The translations under genes were made by a program, and so were the position numbers. From assembly GCA_937995535.1 (NCBI GenBank), contig CALKJU010000007.1, forward strand, positions 62,001 to 126,000: a DNA stretch of 64,000 bases, written 5' to 3'. The DNA comes from an uncultured Alphaproteobacteria bacterium (GTDB lineage Bacteria > Pseudomonadota > Alphaproteobacteria > Geminicoccales > Geminicoccaceae). Under the pieces are notes generated by a model. The model ran no database searches and had not been told where the DNA came from. It saw nothing but the letters and a program-made list of their open reading frames with translations. Of this stretch, positions 41,021-49,694 are shown piece by piece (position 1 is the stretch's first letter; each line of letters starts with the position of its first letter).

Positions 41021-42113
41021 GACGCGAACCGCTAGCATGCCGGCAGTCGCGCGGCCAAGCTTGCCGCGCCCGGCGGGCGGGCTGCGACTGGCGCTGCTAT
41101 GCTGGTACGATCGACAGCGCCGGCGATTGCCGTGGCGCGCCGAGCCGGGTGCGGCCGTCGACCCGTACACGGTGTTGCTCAGCGAGGTGATGCTGCAGCA
41201 GACCACGGTCGCCGCCGTAACCGAGCGATTCGTGACGTTCCGGGAGCGCTTTCCGAGCCTGGCCGCGCTCGCCGCCGCGCCGCTCGACGAGGTCCTGCAC
41301 GCTTGGCAGGGGCTCGGCTACTACCGCCGCGCCCGGGCGCTCCATGCGCTCGCCCGAGAGGTCGTGGACCGGCGCGGTGCCGAGCTTCCGTCCGACCCGG
41401 ACGAGCTGGCGACGCTGCCCGGGATCGGGCCCTACACCGCGGCCGCGGTGGCAGCGATCGCCTTCGAGCGGCCGGTCGTGCCGGTCGACGGCAACGTCGC
41501 GCGGGTGCTGAGCAGGCTTGTCGCGCTCGAGCGACCGCTACCGGCGGCCCTCGCCGACCTGCGACGGCTCGCCGCGGCGCTCGCCGACGGGGCGCGACCC
41601 GGCGATCTCGCGCAGGCGTTGATGGACCTCGGGGCGACGCTGTGCCGCCCGACGGCTCCGGACTGCACCGCCTGCCCGTGGCAGGGCGCCTGTCGCGCCC
41701 ATGCGCAAGGCCGGGTCTCCGACCTGCCGGTCCGTTCGACGCGGGCCGTGCGTCCGCTGCGTCACGCGACGGCATTCCTGGTGCGCCGCGGGGACGGTGC
41801 CGTGCTGCTGCGGCGGCGCCCCGAGCAGGGCCTCCTGGCCGGCCTCTACGACCTGCCCTCCACCCCCTGGACGGGCGAGGCGCCGTGGCCGAGCCGAGAC
41901 GCGCTGGCGCACGCGCCGCCGGCGGATGGCTGGCGGCCACTGCCGGCGGCCGTGCGTCACGTCTTCACGCACCTCACGCTCGAGGTCAGGGTCATCGCCG
42001 GCGACAGTGCCGACCATGCCGCCGGCCTGTTCGTCACGCCGAGCGCGCTCAGCGGGGTGGCGCTCCCGACCTTGACCCGCAAGCTGCTGCGCCATGGCGG
42101 GATTCGCGCCTGA
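41019..42113 (+). CDS. mutY: A/G-specific adenine DNA glycosylase MutY
   Basis: This glycosylase removes adenine mispaired with 8-oxoG. The 364-residue product has the catalytic Glu in LLSEVMLQQTT, the helix-hairpin-helix LPGIGPYTAAAVAAIAF and the catalytic Asp in VPVDGNVARV. The iron-sulfur loop C-x6-C-x2-C-x5-C begins at CRPTAPDC. A C-terminal Nudix-like domain senses 8-oxoG. The first 18 bases overlap the 5' end of the divergent DUF721 gene; the start may instead be ATG 41037. Confidence 0.95.
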   Translation: MTRTASMPAVARPSLPRPAGGLRLALLCWYDRQRRRLPWRAEPGAAVDPYTVLLSEVMLQQTTVAAVTERFVTFRERFPSLAALAAAPLDEVLHAWQGLGYYRRARALHALAREVVDRRGAELPSDPDELATLPGIGPYTAAAVAAIAFERPVVPVDGNVARVLSRLVALERPLPAALADLRRLAAALADGARPGDLAQALMDLGATLCRPTAPDCTACPWQGACRAHAQGRVSDLPVRSTRAVRPLRHATAFLVRRGDGAVLLRRRPEQGLLAGLYDLPSTPWTGEAPWPSRDALAHAPPADGWRPLPAAVRHVFTHLTLEVRVIAGDSADHAAGLFVTPSALSGVALPTLTRKLLRHGGIRA

Positions 42114-42121
42114 TCCGCGGT

Positions 42122-42508
42122 TCAGCCGCGCACCGCGTCGGGGTAGCGGTTCGTCTCGATACGCCAAGCGTCGACGACATGCAGCGGCCAGCGGGCCGGT
42201 GCTACGGCCACCACGTCGAAGCGGCAGGATGCGTGGCGTAGCTGCGGGTGGCGCTGCAGGAACGTAGCGGCGGCGCGCTCGATGCGCCGGCGCTGCCGCG
42301 CCGAGGTGGCGGCCGCGGCCATGTCGAGCAGCGCTCGCTGCTTGACCTCGACGAAGATGACGAGCGACCCGCGTGTCGCGACCAGGTCGATCTCGCCCAC
42401 TGGCGTGGCATAGCGCCGGGCGAGGATCCGGAAGCCCTTGAGACGCAGCATCCAGGCGGCGGCTGTCTCGGCGAGCCGGCCGGCCCGCTCGTGACCCCGC
42501 CGGCTCAT
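42122..42508 (-). CDS. YraN/UPF0102 endonuclease-like protein
   Basis: A 128-residue protein with the PD-(D/E)XK-like fold of UPF0102. The motif residues appear in VGEIDLVA and VIFVEVKQRA (D, then E-x-K). The role is uncertain, possibly nucleic-acid processing. It is coupled to rsmI by an ATGA overlap. Together with the LpoA-like gene it reproduces the E. coli yraL-yraM-yraN grouping. Confidence 0.92.
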   Translation of the reverse strand: MSRRGHERAGRLAETAAAWMLRLKGFRILARRYATPVGEIDLVATRGSLVIFVEVKQRALLDMAAAATSARQRRRIERAAATFLQRHPQLRHASCRFDVVAVAPARWPLHVVDAWRIETNRYPDAVRG

Positions 42509-43455
42509 GGCTTGGCGGCACGGAGCGCGAGGGCGCGTCGATAGAGCTCTCGGCGTGGCCGACCGCTGAGCTCGGCGACCGCTGCCGCCGCGGCGCTCGG
42601 TGCACAGGTTTGCAGCCGCTCGGTCAACGCCGCGTCGATCGCCCCGTCGTCGAGCGCATCGGCGGCCTCGTCCGGTGGTCCGATGACGAGCACGATCTCG
42701 CCCTTCGGCGGTGCGCCCGCCGCGACCGATGCGGCGAACTCCTCGAGCGTGCCGCGTCGGACCTCCTCGAAGCGCTTGGTCAGTTCGCGGGCAAGGGCGG
42801 CGGGCCTGGGACCGAGAACCGCCAGGGCATCGGTCAAACATCCGGCCAGCCGCGTGGGCGCTTCGTAGAACACGAGCGTGGCGCGCACCGGCCGCAGCTC
42901 GGCGAGCGCTGCCCGCCGCGCCGTGGTCTTGGTCGGAAGGAAGCCGGCGAACAGGAACCGGTCCGTCGGCAGGCCGGAGACCGACAGGGCGGCGAGGAGG
43001 GCCGACGGGCCCGGTACCGCCACCACCTCGATCCCGCGGCCCGCGGCCTCCCGGACCAAGCGATAGCCCGGGTCCGACACGGTGGGTGTCCCGGCGTCGC
43101 AGACCAGCGCCACGTCGGTGCCGGCAGCCAGTGCGTCGAGGATGCGCGGCCGGATCTCGGCGGCGTTGTGATCGTGATAGGCGAGCAGCGAGCGGCGCAG
43201 CCCCAGGTGGCGGAGGAGCTTGCCCGTGACCCGGGTGTCTTCGCAGAGTACCAGTCCGGCCGTGGCCAGGGTTTCCGCGGCGCGCGGGCTCAGATCGCCG
43301 AGATTGCCGATCGGGGTCGCCACGACCGCGAGCCGTCCAGCCCCACCGCCGGTGCGCGATTGTCCGACCGCCGTCCGCTCTTTAGCTTCGCCGCCGGCGG
43401 CCGCGGTCGGCCGGTCGAGATCGGGGTGCGTTCGGGTGCGAGCTTTCCTGGCCAT
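42505..43455 (-). CDS. rsmI: 16S rRNA (cytidine1402-2'-O)-methyltransferase RsmI
   Basis: This enzyme adds the 2'-O-methyl to C1402 with SAM. The 316-residue product contains the tetrapyrrole-methylase fold: LAVVATPIGNLGDLSPRA, VLCEDTRVTGKLLRH, VCDAGTPTVSDPGYRLV and GPSALLAALSVSG. The first ~40 residues (Arg/Thr-rich) precede the fold, and the true start could be further in. ATG 43455 lies in a CCATGG shared with the divergent LpoA-like gene. Confidence 0.95.
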   Translation of the reverse strand: MARKARTRTHPDLDRPTAAAGGEAKERTAVGQSRTGGGAGRLAVVATPIGNLGDLSPRAAETLATAGLVLCEDTRVTGKLLRHLGLRRSLLAYHDHNAAEIRPRILDALAAGTDVALVCDAGTPTVSDPGYRLVREAAGRGIEVVAVPGPSALLAALSVSGLPTDRFLFAGFLPTKTTARRAALAELRPVRATLVFYEAPTRLAGCLTDALAVLGPRPAALARELTKRFEEVRRGTLEEFAASVAAGAPPKGEIVLVIGPPDEAADALDDGAIDAALTERLQTCAPSAAAAAVAELSGRPRRELYRRALALRAAKP

Positions 43456-44602
43456 GGCCGTCGTCGCAACGGGCGCGCTGCTGGCAGCGTGCGCCACCCC
43501 GCAACCAACCACGCCGCCGCCGCCGCCGCAACCTCAGGTTCAACCTCCCCCGCCGCCGCCACCGATCGTCGCCCCACCACGGCTCGGTCTCCTGTTGCCG
43601 TTGACCGGCAATGCGGCGGCGGTCGGTGGCGACATGCTCGACGCGGCCCAGATGGCACTGTTCGAGGTCGGCAACGACGAGCTCGTTCTACTTCCGCGAG
43701 ATACCGGCGACACACCCGACGGTGCCGCTGCCGCAGCTCGTGCGGCCTTGGGCGACGGCGCCCGGCTGATCGTCGGCCCGCTGTTCAGTGCTGCGACCAC
43801 GGCTGCGCGCGCCGTGGCCGCCGCCCGTGACGTGAACCTGCTAGCCTTCACGAACGACGCCGCCGCCGCCGGCAACGGCGCCTGGGTCTTGGGCTTCCGT
43901 CCCGAGGAGCAGGTCGAGCGGATCGTCGACTACGCCCAGCGCCGTGGGCTCACCCGGCTCGCCGCGCTTGTCCCCGACGATGCCTATGGCCAGCGCGCCG
44001 CCGGGGCCTTCCGCGCCGCGGCCGGTGGCGGGGCGATCGTCGTGACCTATCCGGTCGGCGACGGTGCCGATCCCTCCGAGGCGATCGACCGGCTGCTCGC
44101 CCTGATCGGCGACGGGCTCGACGCACTGCTCCTCGCCGACGGCGGGCTGCGGACACAGAGTGTCCTCGAGATCCTCCGGTTCCGCGGTCTCGATCAGGGC
44201 CGCGTCCGCCTGCTTGGGACGGCGCGCTGGCTGGACGACCCGGACCTCGCCCGCTCGCCCCTGCTCGTCGGCGCGTGGGTCGCGGCGGTCGATCCCGCTG
44301 CGGCCGACGCCTTCGCGCGTCGCTTTGCCGATGTGTACGGCCGGGTGCCCGGTCCGCTCGCCGGGCTGGCCTACGACGCGACGGCCCTGGCCGCCGCCCT
44401 CCTGAGTTCGCCGGCGCCGATCGACCGGGCGACCTTGACGGCGGAGTCCGGCTTCGCCGGCCGCCTCGGCATTTTCCGGCTGCTGCCGAACGGCCTCGCC
44501 GAGCATGGGCTGGCGGTGCTGGAGCTCACCGGCGGCACCCCGCTCGTCCTGGAGCCGGCGCCCCGGCTGTTCCCGCCGACGCCCGCTGGGCCGGGCGCCT
44601 GA
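43436..44602 (+). CDS. LpoA-like penicillin-binding protein activator (lipoprotein)
   Basis: A 388-residue lipoprotein. The signal has a lipobox (ALLAAC), and a Pro/Gln-rich linker of about 25 residues follows. A periplasmic-binding-protein fold comes next (LGLLLPLTGNAAAVGGDMLDAAQMAL), characteristic of LppC/LpoA family proteins that activate PBP1A in Gram-negatives. GTG 43436 supplies an Arg in the n-region, whereas ATG 43454 would give a shorter signal. The 5' end overlaps the rsmI gene. Confidence 0.88.
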   Translation: MRAFLAMAVVATGALLAACATPQPTTPPPPPQPQVQPPPPPPPIVAPPRLGLLLPLTGNAAAVGGDMLDAAQMALFEVGNDELVLLPRDTGDTPDGAAAAARAALGDGARLIVGPLFSAATTAARAVAAARDVNLLAFTNDAAAAGNGAWVLGFRPEEQVERIVDYAQRRGLTRLAALVPDDAYGQRAAGAFRAAAGGGAIVVTYPVGDGADPSEAIDRLLALIGDGLDALLLADGGLRTQSVLEILRFRGLDQGRVRLLGTARWLDDPDLARSPLLVGAWVAAVDPAAADAFARRFADVYGRVPGPLAGLAYDATALAAALLSSPAPIDRATLTAESGFAGRLGIFRLLPNGLAEHGLAVLELTGGTPLVLEPAPRLFPPTPAGPGA

Positions 44603-44684
44603 CTATTTTCAGTTGAGTTGCCTTTACATCGCACAACCCATGGGCTAGCCAACCCGTGTTGCTAGGCTTCGGGTCGGTTCGACG

Positions 44685-46472
44685 ATGCGCGACGAAGTCC
44701 CCGGCCTCCTTTCTCCCGCATGGGGGCTCAGCGAGCGACCGCTGGCCTCGTGGCGGTCCGGCTTCGACGGTGCGCCGGTCGTGGTTCCCCCGCGCCGCCG
44801 GCGGGTTGTCGTGCTCGCCGGGGACGCCGTCGCCGAGCGCGTGGCGGCGCTTTCCGGTCCTGGCCATGAGATCCAGCGGGCGGCCGACGCGGCGATGCTG
44901 CTGCGCCGCCTCGAGGAGGGTCGCTTCTCTGCGGCGGTGGTCGAGCACGGGCGCGGGATCGGCGATGCGCTCGATCTGCTCGACACGGCCGAGAGGCAGG
45001 CCGTTCTGGCGCCGATCGTCGTCGTCAGCGAGCCCGCCCCGTTCGCTTGGCGACTTCAGGCGCTCGACCGTGGCGCTTCGGTCGTCTTGGCCTCCGACGA
45101 GGCGACGAGTGCCCGGCTCGGTGAGGCGCTCGACGAGGCGATCGCGCGGCGGCAACGCGCCGACCGCCTGATCCGCGTCAGCCAGCGGGACGATCTGACC
45201 GGCCTCGCCAATCGAGCGTTGTTCGCCGATCGGTTGCGGCGGGCGATCGCCGCCGCGCGCCGGCGCGGTGGACACCTCGCCGTGATGGTGCTCGACCTCA
45301 ACGGCTTCAAGGCGGTCAACGACCGCCACGGTCACGCTGCGGGCGATACCCTGCTCCGCATTGTCGGCGAGCGGCTCGCCGCCACGGTGCGCGAGACGGA
45401 CACCGTGGCACGCCTCGGTGGCGATGAGTTCGCGCTCGTCGTCGAGGACCTCGTCCGGCCTGAGCACGCGCCACTGGTGGCGGGCAAGCTGATCGACGCG
45501 CTGCAACCGCCGATCCCGCTCGGCGCGGCCTGGGCCGAGGTCACTGGCAGCCTCGGGGTCGCGCTGTTCCCGCGCGACAGCGAAGAGCCGGAGACCCTGC
45601 TGCGCCTCGCCGACGCCGCGATGTACCGCGCCAAGCGCGAGGGCGGTAATCGGTGCCGGTTCCACGACCGGACCCAGGACGCCCATGCCGACCATCTGGC
45701 CGGGCTGCGCGACGAGCTGCGCCGGACGATCGACCAAGGTGGGCTGGTGCTGCGCTTTCAGCCGCAGCTCACCCTACGCCGCGGTCTGCCCGGCGTGGTC
45801 GGCCATACGATCGGCCGTCTCACCGATGGTCGTCTGCTGGACGAGGCCGCATTGCGCCGCGCCGCGGAGGAGGCGGGGCTGCTGGATCGGCTCACCGAGT
45901 GGAGTCTCGCCGCGGCCTGCGAGCAGCTCCGCCGCTGGCGACAGGCTGGTCTGCGCGGGATGCACCTCGCCGTGCCGATCCTGTCGCAGCGGCAGCTGCG
46001 CTGGAGCGGGCTCTGTGAGCGGCTCGGCGAGCTGGTCAGGCAAGCCGGCGTCGCGCCGCGCGAGCTGGAGATCGAGATCGACGAGCGATTGCTGCACGAC
46101 GAGGTGGCGAGCGGCGGACGAACGCTCGAGGCCCTGCAGCGGCTGGGCGTGCGACTCGCGGTGGCGGACTTCGGCCGCGCCGGCGGCGCCCTAACCTTGC
46201 TGCGCGAGGCCGGGCTCTCCACCGTCAAGGTCGGCCCCGGTCTGCTCGACGGGATCGTCGAGGAGCCGGCGCGCTACACCCTCGCCGTCGGTGTCCTCAG
46301 GGTCGCCCGCGATCTCGGCCTGCGCACCGTTGGCGCCGGTGTCCGCACCGAGCAGCAGCTGCGGCTGTTGCGCGACGAGGGTGCGGACGCCGTCCAGGAT
46401 CTGCTCCGCGCGCCGCCGCAGCCGGTCGAGGCGGTGACGGAGTGGCTGGCGCAAGCGATGCGGCGCGGCTGA
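44685..46472 (+). CDS. GGDEF protein with degenerate EAL domain
   Basis: A 595-residue signalling protein. Residues about 40-150 look like a degraded receiver domain. A GGDEF domain (about 160-320) has an intact active site GGDEF and an I-site RETD five residues before it, so it should make c-di-GMP with product inhibition. The C-terminal EAL domain (about 340-590) has lost its catalytic residues. EAL reads as GHT in GVVGHTIGRL, DDFG is ADFG, and the AEGVE motif is GAGVR. It is probably a cyclase with a pseudo-phosphodiesterase sensor or scaffold. It is convergent with another cyclase gene. Confidence 0.9.
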   Translation: MRDEVPGLLSPAWGLSERPLASWRSGFDGAPVVVPPRRRRVVVLAGDAVAERVAALSGPGHEIQRAADAAMLLRRLEEGRFSAAVVEHGRGIGDALDLLDTAERQAVLAPIVVVSEPAPFAWRLQALDRGASVVLASDEATSARLGEALDEAIARRQRADRLIRVSQRDDLTGLANRALFADRLRRAIAAARRRGGHLAVMVLDLNGFKAVNDRHGHAAGDTLLRIVGERLAATVRETDTVARLGGDEFALVVEDLVRPEHAPLVAGKLIDALQPPIPLGAAWAEVTGSLGVALFPRDSEEPETLLRLADAAMYRAKREGGNRCRFHDRTQDAHADHLAGLRDELRRTIDQGGLVLRFQPQLTLRRGLPGVVGHTIGRLTDGRLLDEAALRRAAEEAGLLDRLTEWSLAAACEQLRRWRQAGLRGMHLAVPILSQRQLRWSGLCERLGELVRQAGVAPRELEIEIDERLLHDEVASGGRTLEALQRLGVRLAVADFGRAGGALTLLREAGLSTVKVGPGLLDGIVEEPARYTLAVGVLRVARDLGLRTVGAGVRTEQQLRLLRDEGADAVQDLLRAPPQPVEAVTEWLAQAMRRG

Positions 46473-46497
46473 TGCGCGCTCGACCAGCTCAGGCGGC

Positions 46498-47571
46498 TTA
46501 CGCCGCCGTCAGGACGCCGCGAGGTTCCGTCGGCCGCCGGGCGGTCTCGACATGGTCGAGGGCCACCACCCGGTTGCGCCCGGCTCGCTTCGCCTCGTAG
46601 AGCGCGGCATCGGCTCGCTGCACCCAGTCGCCTACCGTCTCGCCCGGATGATAGGTCGCGACACCCAGCGAAATGGTCACCTTGCCGAGACCCTCACCGC
46701 TTTGGCGGATCTGCAGGCGGGTGCTGGCAACGGCGTGGCGCAGGCGGTCGGCGAGGCCGAACCCGCCGCGCAGGTTGGTGCCGGGAAGGACCAGCGCGAA
46801 CTCCTCGCCGCCATAGCGGCCGACGAGATCGGTGGGCCGCGTGCCGCTACGCAGCGTCGCCGCGATCTGGCGCAGCGCCGCGTCCCCCACCTGATGCCCG
46901 TAGCGGTCGTTGAGCAGCTTGAAGTTGTCGATGTCGACCAGAACGAGGCTGACCGTGACGTTGTGCTCGATCGCCTGGGCGGCGGCCGCGCGCAGCGCGG
47001 CATCGAGATGGCGACGATTGGCGAGGCCGGTGAGGGCGTCGGTGCGTGCTTCGCGCCACGCCTCATGGAGGTCGCGGCGGAGATCTTGGATGTGGCTTGT
47101 GCTCTCCGCGAGATGTTGGGTGAGCTGCTGGGCCTGGTTCTGCATCACCGCGGTCTCGGCAAGGATCGAGCCGACCAGCTGCATGATTTGAGAGCGGTCG
47201 GAGATCGTCGCGGCGGCCCGGTTGGCGGCGCCGAGGCTTGCCCCGTAGCGCTCGGCCCCGGCGCTGAGGCCGTCGATCCGCTCGGTGAGGAGCTGCGCGA
47301 GCTCGCCCAGGCGTTGGCCCGCGGACTGCAGGCGCCGCTCGTGCGCCGCGGTGCCCAGGAACTGGTCGAACAGCTCCTGACAGCGCGCGGCATCAAGGGC
47401 CTCGCCGCGCTCGCGGAGCAGCTCGACGGCGCGGACCAGGGCCGGGTTGCTGTCGCTGTGATAGGCGTACCAGACCGAGAAGGTCTCGGGCGTCGGCAGC
47501 AACCCGAGCTCCTCGATCGTGTCCAGGGTCCGCCGCGCCGCATCGCGGACCTGTTGTCCTTGCCGTACCAT
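46498..47571 (-). CDS. Diguanylate cyclase (GGEEF)
   Basis: A 357-residue cytosolic protein. An all-helical N-terminal half (about 1-180) includes coiled-coil segments but no recognised sensor. A GGDEF-type domain (about 190-345) follows, with active site GGEEF and I-site RPTD. The phrase ARTDALTGLANRR opens the cyclase domain. ATG 47571 is used. It is convergent with the GGDEF/pseudo-EAL gene, separated by 25 bp. Confidence 0.93.
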   Translation of the reverse strand: MVRQGQQVRDAARRTLDTIEELGLLPTPETFSVWYAYHSDSNPALVRAVELLRERGEALDAARCQELFDQFLGTAAHERRLQSAGQRLGELAQLLTERIDGLSAGAERYGASLGAANRAAATISDRSQIMQLVGSILAETAVMQNQAQQLTQHLAESTSHIQDLRRDLHEAWREARTDALTGLANRRHLDAALRAAAAQAIEHNVTVSLVLVDIDNFKLLNDRYGHQVGDAALRQIAATLRSGTRPTDLVGRYGGEEFALVLPGTNLRGGFGLADRLRHAVASTRLQIRQSGEGLGKVTISLGVATYHPGETVGDWVQRADAALYEAKRAGRNRVVALDHVETARRPTEPRGVLTAA

Positions 47572-47686
47572 TCAAAACTCCCCGCGGGAGCCGCTCCCGC
47601 CCGGGCAGCTTGACGCGGGAACGGTGAAAGCTGCGTAAAGGTGACAACGATGGCGGCCGCCGGTGGATCGCCGCGACGGAGTATGC

Positions 47687-48538
47687 ATGAACCTCGTGCT
47701 CGGTGGCGTGCTCGTCTACGGCCTCGCCGTGGGTGGCCTCTATCTCCTGCAGGACAGTCTGATCTTTCCGAGGGCCGTGGCGTCGCGCCCCGCCTACCCG
47801 CTGCCGGCAGGGACGGAGCGGCTGAGCCTGCGCACTGCGGACGGCGCGACCATCGTCGGCAGCGTGCTGCGCCGCGGCGAGCCGCATGCGCCCTTGCTCC
47901 TGGGCTTTCCCGGCAACGCCTGGAATGCGGACGATCTGATGGCGTTCCTGGCCCGGCGCGTGGGTGCCTTCGATATCGCGGTGTTCCACTACCGAGGCTA
48001 TCCACCGAGCGAGGGGGAACCGAGCGAGGCTGCCCTCCACGCCGACGCGCTGCTGATCCACGACGCGCTCGTTCGGCGGCTCGAGCCACGGATGGTCGTC
48101 GGCGTGGGGTTCAGCCTCGGCAGCGCCGTCGCGGCGCGGCTCGCCGCGCAGCGTCCGCTGCGCGGGCTCGTCCTCTTCACCCCTTTCGATTCGATCGAGG
48201 CGATCGCCAGCAAGCGCTATTTCTGGGTGCCGGTACGCCGGCTCCTGCGGCATCCGTTCCGCACCGCCGAGGCGCTGCGCGGGCTCGCCGTGCCGGTCGC
48301 CGTGGTCCTCGCCAGCGACGACCGGATCGTGCCGCGCGAGCGCAGCGAGGCGCTGATCGAGGCCTTGGCCTGGCCCGTCCGCGTCGAGACCGTGCCGAAC
48401 AGCACCCATGCCGGCCTGTACGACCTTCCGGCCGTGGACGCCGCATTGCACCGCGCGCTGCACGCGGTGGTGACGGCGGCGGATCCGTCGCTCTTGCACC
48501 GTGACACGCCGCTCACCACAAGCGGTGGGCACGGATAG
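47687..48538 (+). CDS. Membrane-anchored alpha/beta hydrolase (Bem46-like)
   Basis: A 283-residue protein with one N-terminal helix (about 2-22) and an alpha/beta hydrolase fold. The oxyanion region is FPGNAWN, the nucleophile elbow GVGFSLGSA (Ser), the acid D in LASDDRIVP, and the His in NSTHAGLYD. It is similar to YfhR/Bem46 esterases of unknown substrate. CGACGGAG lies just before ATG 47687. It is 20 bp upstream of a dienelactone-hydrolase-like gene, suggesting co-transcription. Confidence 0.87.
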   Translation: MNLVLGGVLVYGLAVGGLYLLQDSLIFPRAVASRPAYPLPAGTERLSLRTADGATIVGSVLRRGEPHAPLLLGFPGNAWNADDLMAFLARRVGAFDIAVFHYRGYPPSEGEPSEAALHADALLIHDALVRRLEPRMVVGVGFSLGSAVAARLAAQRPLRGLVLFTPFDSIEAIASKRYFWVPVRRLLRHPFRTAEALRGLAVPVAVVLASDDRIVPRERSEALIEALAWPVRVETVPNSTHAGLYDLPAVDAALHRALHAVVTAADPSLLHRDTPLTTSGGHG

Positions 48539-48558
48539 CAGCGACGATCGGGTCGGAC

Positions 48559-49359
48559 ATGGACGAGCGCGGGGGCGTGCTGCGGCGTCGGGTGCTGGCA
48601 ACGCTCGCGGCGGTGGCGGCGACCATGATGCCGCGGCCGGGCCGGTCGGTGCTGGTGGCGCCGGACGACCAACGGCTGCGCAGCGAGACGGTCGGCTATC
48701 CCGGCGCGAGCGGCAGGCTGCAGGGCTACCTCGTCCGCCCGGCCGGCTTCGCCGATCGGCTCCCCTCGATCCTCGTGGTGCACGAGAGTGCCGGCCTCCA
48801 CCCGCACATCGCCGACCTCACCCGTCGTCTCGGCCTCGCCGGATACATGGCGCTGGCGCCGGATCTCCTCTCGACGCGCGGCGGCACGCCCAGCGAGCCG
48901 GCCGAGGTCCGCGAGACGATCAACGCCTTGCCGGCCGACGCGGTGGTCGCGGACTTGGTCGCGACGATGATCTATCTGCAGAGCCGTGCCGACGGGGCCG
49001 ACCGGGTGGGCGCCCTGGGGCTGGGCTGGGGTGGCGGGATGTGCCTGCGCCTCGCCACCGTTGCGCCCGTCCTGGGCGCGGTGGTCGCGTTCTACGGCCG
49101 CCCGCCCAAGCCCGACGACGTGACCCGGATCCGTTCGCCGTTGCTGCTCCACTACGCGGCTCTCGACAGCAAGACCAACGAGGCCTTGCCGTTGTTCGAA
49201 ACGGCTCTGCGCGACGGCGGAATCCGCTACGCCCTGCACAGTTATGCCGGCGTCAACCAAGGCTTCACCAACGACGCCGTGCCGAGCCGCTACAACGCCC
49301 GCGAGGCCGAGCTGGCCTGGACCCGCACCGTCGAGTTCCTCAAGCGTACCTTGGGCTGA
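48559..49359 (+). CDS. Dienelactone-hydrolase-like protein lacking catalytic Cys and His
   Basis: A 266-residue exported-looking protein with a twin-Arg-like N-terminus (RRRVLATLAAVAATM) and a dienelactone hydrolase fold. The nucleophile elbow, normally GFCWGG, reads GLGWGG, so the Cys is Gly. The His of the usual GVNHAF segment is Gln (GVNQGF). The Asp position (AALDSKTNEAL) remains. It is probably non-catalytic, or uses a different chemistry. It follows the Bem46-like gene by 20 bp. Confidence 0.85.
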   Translation: MDERGGVLRRRVLATLAAVAATMMPRPGRSVLVAPDDQRLRSETVGYPGASGRLQGYLVRPAGFADRLPSILVVHESAGLHPHIADLTRRLGLAGYMALAPDLLSTRGGTPSEPAEVRETINALPADAVVADLVATMIYLQSRADGADRVGALGLGWGGGMCLRLATVAPVLGAVVAFYGRPPKPDDVTRIRSPLLLHYAALDSKTNEALPLFETALRDGGIRYALHSYAGVNQGFTNDAVPSRYNAREAELAWTRTVEFLKRTLG

Positions 49360-49418
49360 CCGGCCTCGGCCACGGATCGCGCGGCCGCGCACGGTCATCA
49401 TCGTCCCGAGCAGCGGCG

Positions 49419-49625
49419 CTACGGGCGTTGGGGTCCCCGCCGAGCCGTCGCTCCGGCCTCGGCGACCCCGACACCCCCCGGCTCGACCTCGACCAGCTCG
49501 GCGCCCAGATGCAACAGCGCCTGGGCGGCGAAGCTGCGCCTGACCCGCCTGGCGACGTCGGGATCCCGCGGGGCGAAGCTGCTGCCGACCTCCTCACGCC
49601 GGTGGCCGGTCGGAGCCGCTTCGGC
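49419..49625 (-). pseudogene. Remnant of a PaaI-type hot-dog thioesterase
   Basis: In the 335-bp gap between the hydrolase gene and hupB, one minus-strand frame is open from 49625 to a TAG at 49419. It encodes SFAPRDPDVARRVRRSF and then LHLGAELVEVEPGGV, the typical N-terminus of PaaI-family thioesterases. There is no ATG, GTG or TTG before it. The conserved hot-dog core (HG motif) is missing after it. The rest of the gap, including its GC-rich flanks, shows nothing I recognise. It is most likely a decayed, truncated gene. Confidence 0.45.
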
Positions 49626-49694
49626 TCACTCGGGGTCGTCGGTCGCGCCCGTCCGCGGCGCGTCGCTATGTCTGCCGCGCGGCGCGGTGTGACC

